In this document: positions 8,330-15,862 of the stretch, one piece after another
How positions within the stretch are numbered: position 1 is the first letter of the stretch
Layout: each line of letters starts with the position of its first letter
Made by a program: the position numbers and the translations under genes
Notes under the pieces: model-generated
Seen by the model: the letters and a program-made list of their open reading frames with translations, nothing else
Told to the model about the DNA's origin: nothing
The model's database searches: none
NCBI GenBank assembly: GCA_965221795.1
Contig: OZ244914.1
Span: 2,418,001 to 2,482,000 of the forward strand
Source: VYFG01 sp965221795
Lineage (GTDB): Bacteria > Pseudomonadota > Gammaproteobacteria > Arenicellales > Poriferihabitantaceae
Direction of reading: 5' to 3'
DNA: 64,000 nt

Positions 8330-10086
8330 CAACCCAAGATCCCGACATTTATCACACGCTGTTGGAGAATCTGTCCGACGGAGTAATGGTGATTGGTTTT
8401 GATGGGTCGGTCCGGATGGTCAATGCTGCCGTTTGCCAGATGTTTGCACTGCACTCCGATCAAGTGATCGGACGCCCGTTCGGTGAGCTTTTCATCAGCT
8501 TCGAAGGTTTTGACGAGTTCACCCAAATTGTCTTTGATGCGGTTGCCGAGCGTGGGAAGGTCGCACGGCGTGTCACCCGGGTCCGCGTTCGTGATAGCCT
8601 GCGATCTCTCTCTATCACGACCTCCTGTCTCACGGTGGGAGAGGAGCGCGTAGCGTTGATTGTCGTAGTTTCTGACATCACCGAAGTTCGGGAGTTGCGT
8701 GAGACCGAACTACGTCAGGCAGATGTCATTGAGACACAGCTTGGCAAGCTCCAGAATGCATATCGTGACCTTGAAGTCCGGAATGAAGCACTCTCGGCGA
8801 TGACGCGACGGGTTCGTACGGCGCATGGCATCGCGATTTTTTTTGTTCTGGTTCTATTTCTTGCGATTGGCACTTGGTATATCCGGCCGCTGGATTTGTT
8901 CAGTGCCTCTGCGGCACTGAATGCTGTCGACCCAGGCATCGAAGCCAATGTTCCCAGCACACTACCAACCTTTACGGCTACGCCCCGCGAATTTAGCTCA
9001 ACCATCTCCCTGCAGGGCTATCTGGCACCCGGTCAAGTTGCCGAAGTCGTCAGCCCAATTGAAAGCCATGTGAGCGCGATACATGCTGTGCCCGGAGAGC
9101 AGGTAACGGAGGGGGCCCCGCTGCTTGATCTCGACACAGGCCCACTCGCTGCGGAACACCGGCGAGCCCAGATTGAGTATATCCGGAAGCGAGACCACCT
9201 TCTTGAACTGGAGGACTGGGAGAACAGTGCCGATATGTGGCGTGCCCGACGCGCTCTACGGCGGGCGAAAGTCACGCTGGATGATGCGGAACGATCGCTG
9301 AGAACGACCACCTTTCTTCTGGAGCAAGGGCTTGTGCCTGCTTCGCAGCATGACGATGCGAAACGGCAGCGGCAGGACCGAACTCTGGATCTTGAGGAGG
9401 CTGAACGGGAGCTGCGTGCAACGCTGGCCAAAGGGAATGATGAGGCGATACAAGTGGCGGAATTAGAGGCCAGGACGGCGGAAGAGCGCCTGCGCGCGCA
9501 AGAAGAAAAACTGCACCTGGCGCAGATTCGAGCACCGATTGGCGGAGTTGTCCTCGCGGCCGAAGGCACGAAATCCGGACCGCTGACAAAGGGCAGTTCG
9601 GTGCAACAGGGACAGCAGATGTTGAGCATTGCGAATCTGGAGCGTCTTTCCGTGGTAACGAACATAGATGAGGTCGATATCCAAAAGCTCGAAAGCGGGC
9701 AACGGGCTTGGATTACAGGCCCGGGATTTCCCGATTTGCGGATTGGAGGAACGGTCACCCAAGTCGCGTCCAGGGCTCGGGTGCAACGTCGCGCCCCTCA
9801 ATTTGAGGTTGTGGTCACTCTGGATAAATTGGACGAGGAAGCTGTGGAATTAGTCCGGGTTGGTATGTCCGCCCATATTACGGTTGTGATCTATCATCGC
9901 CCGGAGGCCCTGTTGATCCCGATTGGAGCCATACAGCAGAGGGATGGCAATGCGTGGGTGCAGGTCGTCACCGAGCCCGACGATACAGTGGAGATGCGCA
10001 TGGTCGAGATCGGCCTCACTACACTCGATTCGGTCGAAGTGCTTGAGGGGCTCTCGGCTGGTGATAAAGTCGTCCTGCTCCGATGA
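8326..10086 (+). CDS. PAS sensor domain fused to HlyD-type membrane-fusion adaptor
   Basis: The preferred start is TTG 8326, overlapping the upstream stop as TTGA, with GGAAAGGG just before it; the frame also opens at ATG 8296. Counting from 8296, residues about 18-133 form a PAS domain (LLENLSDGVMVIGFDGSVRM, VIGRPFGELF, VVVSDITEVREL). A short coiled coil follows (about 133-170), then one membrane helix (about 177-196). The periplasmic part is a classic adaptor: barrel-sandwich halves (APGQVAEVVSPIESHVSAIH and IRAPIGGVVLAAEGTK), a helical hairpin (about 280-410) and a beta-barrel domain. It should link the MacB-type ABC transporter to the TolC channel, with a cytoplasmic sensor attached. PAS-HlyD fusion is unusual; no frameshift signs were seen. 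Confidence 0.85.
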   Translation: MTTQDPDIYHTLLENLSDGVMVIGFDGSVRMVNAAVCQMFALHSDQVIGRPFGELFISFEGFDEFTQIVFDAVAERGKVARRVTRVRVRDSLRSLSITTSCLTVGEERVALIVVVSDITEVRELRETELRQADVIETQLGKLQNAYRDLEVRNEALSAMTRRVRTAHGIAIFFVLVLFLAIGTWYIRPLDLFSASAALNAVDPGIEANVPSTLPTFTATPREFSSTISLQGYLAPGQVAEVVSPIESHVSAIHAVPGEQVTEGAPLLDLDTGPLAAEHRRAQIEYIRKRDHLLELEDWENSADMWRARRALRRAKVTLDDAERSLRTTTFLLEQGLVPASQHDDAKRQRQDRTLDLEEAERELRATLAKGNDEAIQVAELEARTAEERLRAQEEKLHLAQIRAPIGGVVLAAEGTKSGPLTKGSSVQQGQQMLSIANLERLSVVTNIDEVDIQKLESGQRAWITGPGFPDLRIGGTVTQVASRARVQRRAPQFEVVVTLDKLDEEAVELVRVGMSAHITVVIYHRPEALLIPIGAIQQRDGNAWVQVVTEPDDTVEMRMVEIGLTTLDSVEVLEGLSAGDKVVLLR

Positions 10087-10820
10087 CCCCGACGGGGATG
10101 CTGGAACTGAGTGCGGTTCGCCGATCCTATCAGGTTGGGCCGGTCACGACCGAAGTGTTGCGGGGTATTGATCTGGTAGTGAATGCGGGTGACCTGTTGT
10201 CGATTATGGGGCCTTCGGGCAGTGGAAAGACTACGCTGATGAATATCATTGGCCTGTTGGACCGCCCCACCTCCGGTGCCTGTTTCATCAATGGGCGCGA
10301 TGCCTCAGGCTTGCGCGATGATGAACTGTCTGCCCTGCGAAATCGGCATATCGGCTTTGTGTTCCAGTCCTTCCATTTGCTACCGCAACTGACGGCACTG
10401 GAGAATGTTTGTTTGCCGTTGGTATATCGGGGTACCCGGCGGTTGCAGATGCGACGTCGTGCGCGGGAGATTCTGAAACAAGTCGGTATGGCAGACCGGA
10501 CGGACCACCGACCGAACCAACTTTCCGGGGGGCAGAAGCAGAGAGTCGCCATCGCCAGGGCACTGGTGGGAGAGCCCGCACTGCTGCTCGCCGACGAGCC
10601 CACTGGCGCACTGGACAGTGAAACAGCGAATGAAGTGATGTTGCTTCTCAAGCGACTGAATTCGGAACGAGAGATTACGATTCTGATTATCACTCATGAC
10701 GTCGCCGTGGCATCTCAGTGCTTGCGACAGACACGTATTCGCGATGGCGGGCTGGTCGAGCCGACCTCCCCGCAATTGTCTACCGACGGCCCCATAAATA
10801 CGGCGGCATTCGGACCCTGA
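10083..10820 (+). CDS. MacB/LolD-type ABC transporter ATPase
   Basis: The 245-residue ATPase carries Walker A GPSGSGKTT (residues 43-51), a Q-loop (FVFQSFHLLPQLTALENV), the signature LSGGQKQRVAIARAL, Walker B LLLADEPTGALDS and the switch His in IIITHD. The profile fits the MacB/LolD class, which drives mechanotransmission-type export from the periplasm rather than import. The ATG overlaps the adaptor stop by 4 bp (ATGA), and the permease follows after 19 bp. As in many operons of this class the ATPase and permease are separate proteins. Confidence 0.92.
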   Translation: MTPTGMLELSAVRRSYQVGPVTTEVLRGIDLVVNAGDLLSIMGPSGSGKTTLMNIIGLLDRPTSGACFINGRDASGLRDDELSALRNRHIGFVFQSFHLLPQLTALENVCLPLVYRGTRRLQMRRRAREILKQVGMADRTDHRPNQLSGGQKQRVAIARALVGEPALLLADEPTGALDSETANEVMLLLKRLNSEREITILIITHDVAVASQCLRQTRIRDGGLVEPTSPQLSTDGPINTAAFGP

Positions 10821-10839
10821 GACAGAGCGGTTCGATACC

Positions 10840-12036
10840 ATGTCGAGACTAATTTCAATCCTTGGGTCCAATACCCGGGAAGCGGTGGATAGCCTGCGCA
10901 AGGCAAGGCTGCGCACTATATTGGGGCTGATTGGTGTCATGATCGGCATCTCGTCGGTCATCACGATGATCTCGTTGGGTGAGATCGCCCGGGAACAGGC
11001 CCGAAAACAGTTTGAGGATCTCGGGACCGATATCCTGGTCATCCGCCCGGACCTCCACATGCGGACCGAACTCAATCTTGCGGATGCCCTGCAGTTGGAG
11101 TCTGCGGTTCCTTCGGTGGTTGAAGCCGCACCTCGGATATCCGGCCATGAGTCATTTCGCTTCGCAGGCAAGCAAGTGGGGCAAGGTATGGTGCAGGGGG
11201 TCACCGAATCATTCGCCAGCGTAAACAAGTTATCCATTCAGGAGGGGAGATTTATTTCCAATTTGGATGTCGGCCGCTATTATTGCGTCATCGGTGCCGA
11301 TCTTGCGAAGGCGATTCGTAAGGGGGGAGAGACTCGTATTTTGGGGCGACTCATTGAAGTGGACAAACTTCTTTTTACGATCATCGGTGTACTCGACCCC
11401 AGGGAAGAAAGTTATACACTGCCGGTTCAGGTGAATGCGAATCAATCCATTTTCGTCCCGATTACCACCTCGAATCGGGTGGTTTCCGACGCTGCAATCG
11501 AGGTGATTATTGCCCGCTCCCGCGAGGGAGTGAATTATCAGGTCCCGGTGGATGAGGTCCAATCGTTTTTCCGCGAAAAGTCGCCTCGTCTCAAACTGGA
11601 TATCATCACTGCCAAGCAACTGATCGCCCAGATGGAGCAGCAGATGGGGGTCTTCACCTTGCTGCTGGGCTCGGTGGGCAGTATTTCCCTGATCGTCGGC
11701 GGGATTGGGATCATGAATATCATGCTCGTGTCGGTTGCCGAGCGGCGTCCGGAAATCGCTCTCCGCCGGGCCTTGGGCGCTCGTCAACGGGACATCCGGA
11801 GCCAGTTTCTCATTGAGTCCATCATTCTCACCAGTGTCGGTGGAGTACTCGGCATCCTGCTTGGTTTGCTAGCGACCTGGGGGATCTGTCAATTTACCAG
11901 TTGGGATTTCCTGATTTCCGGTCTCTCGGTAGTGAGTGGTTTTGGTACCGCTGTCGCGGTTGGCCTGTTCTTTGGCTTCCAGCCCGCGCATCAAGCCTCA
12001 CGACTGGACCCCATCGCAGGACTGCAGGGCAAATAG
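10840..12036 (+). CDS. MacB-type ABC transporter permease
   Basis: The 398-residue protein has the MacB topology: an N-terminal membrane helix (about 25-45, ILGLIGVMIGISSVITMISLG), a periplasmic domain of about 220 residues beginning ARKQFEDLGTDILVIRP, then three C-terminal helices of the FtsX domain including VGGIGIMNIMLVSVAERRPEIALRRALGA. MacB permeases couple cytoplasmic ATP hydrolysis to movements of the periplasmic domain that push substrates into the TolC duct. The substrate is unknown. It is the last gene of the efflux operon and is convergent with selO. Confidence 0.9.
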   Translation: MSRLISILGSNTREAVDSLRKARLRTILGLIGVMIGISSVITMISLGEIAREQARKQFEDLGTDILVIRPDLHMRTELNLADALQLESAVPSVVEAAPRISGHESFRFAGKQVGQGMVQGVTESFASVNKLSIQEGRFISNLDVGRYYCVIGADLAKAIRKGGETRILGRLIEVDKLLFTIIGVLDPREESYTLPVQVNANQSIFVPITTSNRVVSDAAIEVIIARSREGVNYQVPVDEVQSFFREKSPRLKLDIITAKQLIAQMEQQMGVFTLLLGSVGSISLIVGGIGIMNIMLVSVAERRPEIALRRALGARQRDIRSQFLIESIILTSVGGVLGILLGLLATWGICQFTSWDFLISGLSVVSGFGTAVAVGLFFGFQPAHQASRLDPIAGLQGK

Positions 12037-12115
12037 GGTATTGGGGTGTGAAGTGACTTCCTGTGGGCACTGGTTTGGTGCCTGCCCAGAAGGAATATCT
12101 CCGATTGGTTCGGTA

Positions 12116-13603
12116 TCAGGTACCGCAGAACGTCTCCAATACCACTTCTTCAGGTGCGGGAGGCTGTTGGTACCGTTCCTTCCCGGGTTTCCAGACATAG
12201 GGGGTTCTGAGCACTTGGTTCAATTCATGGAAAACCGAGAAATCTCCTTTCTCTTCGGCTGCCCGGATAGCGGTTTCTACCAGATGGTTACGGGGAATAT
12301 AAATGGGATTGACCTGACGCATCTTGTCCTGACGAGCCTGGTTATCCAAGGGACCAGACAGCAGTTGACGCCACTGTGTCAGCCAGTTGAGAGCTGGCGC
12401 GGGGTTGCGGAATTGAGCCAGGAATCCGCTGTCTTCGGAGCCTGGCTTGCGACCCAGAGATGAAAGCCGATCAAACGTCAGAGTGAAGTCTGCACTTTCC
12501 TGTTCCATAAATGACAATAGGTCCTCAATCAGCTTTCGGACATCCTGTTCGCATGGTCCCAATATCTGGAAGAAACCGCATTTCTCCTGCATGCCCTGTA
12601 ACCATGCCGTTTCATACCAGGGCATGAACTGATGTAGTATCTCCTTGGCCATCTCCACGGCTCGGGCCAAGTCATCATCCAAAATCAATGCCAGACACTC
12701 TGCCAAGCGCGTCAGGTTCCACAGTCCGATCTGTGGTTGGTTACTGTATGCGTAGCGGCCTTGGTGATCAATGGAACTGTATACCTGATGAAAACGGAAA
12801 TGGTCCATGAATGCACAGGGGCCATAGTCAATGGTTTCCCCGGCAATCGACATGTTGTCGGTATTCATCACTCCATGGATGAAGCCCAATTGCATCCACT
12901 TGGCGATCAGAGAAGCCTGTTTTCTGCTGACCGCTTCCAGTAAGGCAAGGTAGGGGTGCCGGTCGTCCCGGATCTCTGGGTAGTTGTGCTCGATCACATG
13001 ATCGGCCAGTATTCGAACTGCATCGGTGATGCCGCGCCGGGCATAAAACTCAAAGGTACCAATTCGAACAAAGCCACGAGATATCCGGGTAATCACCGCA
13101 CCGGGTAACGCTCGTTCACGGAACACCGGGTCGCCAGTGGTCACCGCTGCAAGTGCTCGGGTAGTGGGCACTCCGAGACCCTGCATGGCTTCGCTCAACA
13201 GGTATTCACGCAATACCGGTCCAAGAGCCGCACGCCCGTCACCGTTACGGGAAAATGCGGTCCGGCCAGATCCCTTGAGTTGGATTCCATACATTCTGCC
13301 GTCTTGGCCTTTCACTTCTCCTAGCAACAATGCCCGTCCATCGCCGAGCTGTGGATTGAACATACCGAACTGATGTCCGGCATACATCATCGCCAATGGA
13401 TCGGCACCCTCGGGAATTTCGTTCCCGGAAAAAACCATGGCACCATATGGAGAAGCCAGCATTTCCGTATCCATACCGAGTTCCAGTGCCAGTTCCCTGT
13501 TAAAGCATATCATGTTCGGACCGGATACCGGTGCAGGCTGGGTACGAACAAAGAATGTCTCCCCCAGAGCGGAGAATCGGTTGTGGAATGGGATGGATGT
13601 CAC
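12116..13603 (-). CDS. selO: SelO/YdiU family protein AMPylase
   Basis: The family has a pseudokinase fold that transfers AMP to protein Ser/Thr/Tyr residues and responds to redox stress. Visible are the ATP-binding segment LKGSGRTAFSRNGDGRAALGP, REYLLSEAMQGLGVPTTRAL, the catalytic-type HGVMNTDNMSI and the metal-binding IDYGPCAFMD. The C-terminus ends in Cys-Gly-Thr, keeping the conserved Cys (Sec in animals) close to the end. The frame continues to an ATG at 13672, but homology starts at TSIPFHNRFSALGETFF. The GTG at 13603 is therefore preferred, though neither start has a clear ribosome-binding site. It is convergent with the efflux operon. Confidence 0.9.
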   Translation of the reverse strand: MTSIPFHNRFSALGETFFVRTQPAPVSGPNMICFNRELALELGMDTEMLASPYGAMVFSGNEIPEGADPLAMMYAGHQFGMFNPQLGDGRALLLGEVKGQDGRMYGIQLKGSGRTAFSRNGDGRAALGPVLREYLLSEAMQGLGVPTTRALAAVTTGDPVFRERALPGAVITRISRGFVRIGTFEFYARRGITDAVRILADHVIEHNYPEIRDDRHPYLALLEAVSRKQASLIAKWMQLGFIHGVMNTDNMSIAGETIDYGPCAFMDHFRFHQVYSSIDHQGRYAYSNQPQIGLWNLTRLAECLALILDDDLARAVEMAKEILHQFMPWYETAWLQGMQEKCGFFQILGPCEQDVRKLIEDLLSFMEQESADFTLTFDRLSSLGRKPGSEDSGFLAQFRNPAPALNWLTQWRQLLSGPLDNQARQDKMRQVNPIYIPRNHLVETAIRAAEEKGDFSVFHELNQVLRTPYVWKPGKERYQQPPAPEEVVLETFCGT

Positions 13604-13777
13604 AGCATTGCAAAGTTGGTGTCGTTCAGACCTGCATACAAAATCTGTCCGACGCATCATGATGACAGGCAAGCGGACTATGTCCCTCAGGCTGCATTTG
13701 AATATCCGACTGACATCGGTCCAGCAATGATATGTGGATGTTTCAGGATCAGGGGAGGTACCAGTTGTGATCCAGAA

Positions 13778-13854
13778 TGGTGGCTACGGGTAGACTTGAA
13801 CTACCGACCCCATCATTATGAGTGATGTGCTCTAACCGACTGAGCTACGTAGCC
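13778..13854 (-). tRNA. tRNA-Met (anticodon CAT)
   Basis: Read on the minus strand, the sequence folds as a full cloverleaf. The acceptor GGCTACG pairs with CGTAGCC; the D-arm is GCTCAGTCGGTTAGAGC; the anticodon loop CTCATAA (anticodon CAT) sits on an ATCA/TGAT stem; the T-arm contains GGTTCAA-like GTAGTTCAAGTCTAC. The discriminator A and 3' CCA are encoded, giving 77 nt. The paired first base of the acceptor (G-C) indicates an elongator-type rather than an initiator tRNA; a tRNA-Ile2 with modified CAT cannot be excluded by eye. Confidence 0.93.
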
Positions 13855-14309
13855 ACAAGGGCGCGAAGGGTACCCCAAAGTGACAGGGGATTCAATGTTA
13901 AACTTGCGGCTTCGCTACTACGGGGTCGCACGAGCGCCCCCCGAAGTTGTCGTGGCCTCAAGCTGCGCAGAGAGGCGAACACGCGATCCGGGACCCCTCT
14001 TTTCGACCACCGGTTCCTGTGCTCGTCGATGATGTACCAGTTGCCGAATCGCTATGGCAGGTCGCGTCATTTGCAGCCGTGCTCGCCCACGTAGAGAATG
14101 ACATGGAGCACCTGCAGATTGGAGAGGCTGATGCTGCCTCGAGGCTTCGGCAGCAAAGGTACAATGCGCTCGTACTGCACTGGTGTGCTGTCAACAAGAA
14201 CCGGATTAGACAGCAATCTACGGATATGTGATACTGAGGCTGGCGATTGCGCCGTCGGTCTCGCGGCGGCGGTAGTAGGAGTTTCCTAATTCGTAACAGT
14301 GGGGACGCT
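13855..14309. other. Non-coding stretch with degenerate remnants
   Basis: No intact gene is visible. A short segment near 13995-14035 resembles, in inverted orientation, the segment near 14660-14700. This suggests leftover ends of an old insertion sequence. GGCGGCGGTAGTAG at 14265-14278 recurs downstream of the related small gene at 33445-33458. Confidence 0.4.
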
Positions 14310-14529
14310 TCAAAGCCGGATAATGAAACCGAGAATGACAATCGCGGCTACCCACAACCCGATCTGCCAGCGCAAATTGTCCTTGTCTCGCTTGGCCATC
14401 TCTGCCCGCAGTCGCTCGTAGGATGTATTCATCTTCTCTTCCAGAACGGCGATCTCTTTCGCCCGTTTTTGATTTTGTTCTCTCAGCTGCTGGACTTGTT
14501 TTCAGACTTTGATTGTTATTTTCTGCCAG
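14310..14529 (-). pseudogene. Degenerate copy of the small coiled-coil/TM protein family
   Basis: The minus strand encodes EIAVLEEKMNTSYERL, KDNLRWQIGLWVAAIVILGF and a terminal IIRL, nearly the same as the intact gene at 33470-33757. The expected ATG (before GCAGAAAAT) is CTG at 14527-14529, and one base is missing about 20 codons into the frame, so the N-terminal half is out of phase. An internal ATG could still give a short TM peptide. It is best read as a decayed copy of a repeated gene family. Confidence 0.7.
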
Positions 14530-14631
14530 TATCGTTTTCTATACGATTGTCAACCGGATTTTCAAGTCCAGTAAAGAAACGGCAGTGACTCGGTCTGAAA
14601 GTTATGGTCGTTAACATAAATTGACCGAGAC

Positions 14632-15250
14632 TTGGCATACTGGGCCTTCGTCCCTTTCAGCGGAAACTGCGCGGAGGAATCGGTGATCGAAGAACGGCGT
14701 TCTGGACCGTTCGAGTATCTGCATCGGGAGCGGAGGGTCCGGATCCGAGTCGAGGCCATGGCCCTCGACTGCGCCCCCATCAAGGTCTATCCCAGCGGCA
14801 CGGGTGTGCGAAAAAAACGGCCCCCAGTATATCGGCCAGTTACGGGGCGGGTGGAACCCCAAGTTCCCTCTGGTGGCCGCGGAGGCCCGAACCGCTGCCT
14901 TTCGGCTCTCCCCCGGCCACGCACACGGCGCCTCGTAGGGGCGGAAGCTCCTGAAGCAGCTGGACCTGCCATTGAGCCGTCCGGCCCGGATCATGGACCG
15001 CACCTACGAAGACGAGGAAACCCGAAGGCCGGCGGTTCGCCTCGGCTGCACACCCGTGGTGTCACCCAGGAGCTGCCTCGCCGCTCGCTGAGAATAGGTC
15101 CGGAAACTGTACTGACGGCGCAACGAGGTCGAATACCGGTTCCGGCGACTCAAGGCTTTCCACAAGGTCTTCTCGCGCTTTGACCAGCTGGATGTCCTGT
15201 TCCTCGGGTTCGTCGTCTTTGCTCTGATCGTCGAGGCACTACGTGATGTT
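14632..15250 (+). pseudogene. IS5-family transposase relic
   Basis: Fragments in shifting frames match the IS5-family DDE transposase: CAPIKVYPSGTGVRKK (the D(S/C)xxIKVHPxGTG region), then in another frame WNPKFPLVAAEARTAA and SPGHAHGAS, then MDRTYEDEETR, RNEVEYRFRRLKAFHKVF, and finally FDQLDVLFLGFVVFALIVEAL just before 15250. At least three frameshifts separate these blocks, so the gene is dead. The 3' end lies 20 bp from the end of mgdD, so the old insertion borders the NMG dehydrogenase operon. Confidence 0.75.
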
Positions 15251-15267
15251 GCGCACCTTGATTTCCA

Positions 15268-15852
15268 TCAAGAGACTGCCAGGCACTGCATCGCCCGGAC
15301 GAGATAATCCCAGACATACTCGGCGTAACTCCAGCGCACATGGAGATCCCATGTTTCTCCATCGGCGTATTTAATCAGCAGCACGCTGGCATGCCCAAAA
15401 CGGGTTTGGGCAATACTCTCGGTCGGAAACACAGTATGATGAAAATCAATGGGGCAGCCCCTTCTCAAGAGTGATGTGGAATCGGGGCCGCGCAATCGCA
15501 AGGTCGTATAGTAGTCGGATATCTCAGTGACTGCATGCGGAATATCTGACAGTGATTGGACCAGTTTTCCTTGCCATGCTTCGGCGTCCTCAAGATCACA
15601 GATCAATAGCCATTCGTCAGGACCCAGCCAGAGCAGCCGGCGGGATTCAAATTCGTGGTAGGAATTCGGTTTAAGAGGCAATGGCATTCCCAGAACCGAT
15701 TGGATACCCTGAGTAAAGGCAACATGATCAGCATTGCCGCGGATGTTTAGCTTCCCCCTGAGGCTCATCTCTCGCAATAAAATGGGCCCTTCGACAGGAG
15801 TCCGTGACTGGCATGGAGAGGTGGTGGGAATCGCTTGGAGACTGGCGTACAT
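15268..15852 (-). CDS. mgdD: N-methylglutamate dehydrogenase subunit D / sarcosine oxidase gamma-subunit family
   Basis: The 194-residue protein resembles SoxG. Indications are the segment LRLRGPDSTSLLRRGCPIDFH, the YHEFESRRLLWLGPDEWLL motif and the C-terminal WDLHVRWSYAEYVWDYLV. These small GcvT-like subunits stabilise heterotetrameric sarcosine oxidase and NMG dehydrogenase. The gene starts 10 bp after mgdC and ends the operon. An IS5 relic begins about 20 bp past the stop, but the length is normal for the family, so the gene appears complete. Confidence 0.85.
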   Translation of the reverse strand: MYASLQAIPTTSPCQSRTPVEGPILLREMSLRGKLNIRGNADHVAFTQGIQSVLGMPLPLKPNSYHEFESRRLLWLGPDEWLLICDLEDAEAWQGKLVQSLSDIPHAVTEISDYYTTLRLRGPDSTSLLRRGCPIDFHHTVFPTESIAQTRFGHASVLLIKYADGETWDLHVRWSYAEYVWDYLVRAMQCLAVS

Positions 15853-15862
15853 GGTTAAGTAG

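Noticed and set aside
13778..15250. tRNA-Met as an integration site for an island at 13.9-15.3 kb
   Set aside because: The relics lie on the 5' side of the tRNA, whereas integrases usually target the 3' end; no direct repeat of the tRNA end was found.
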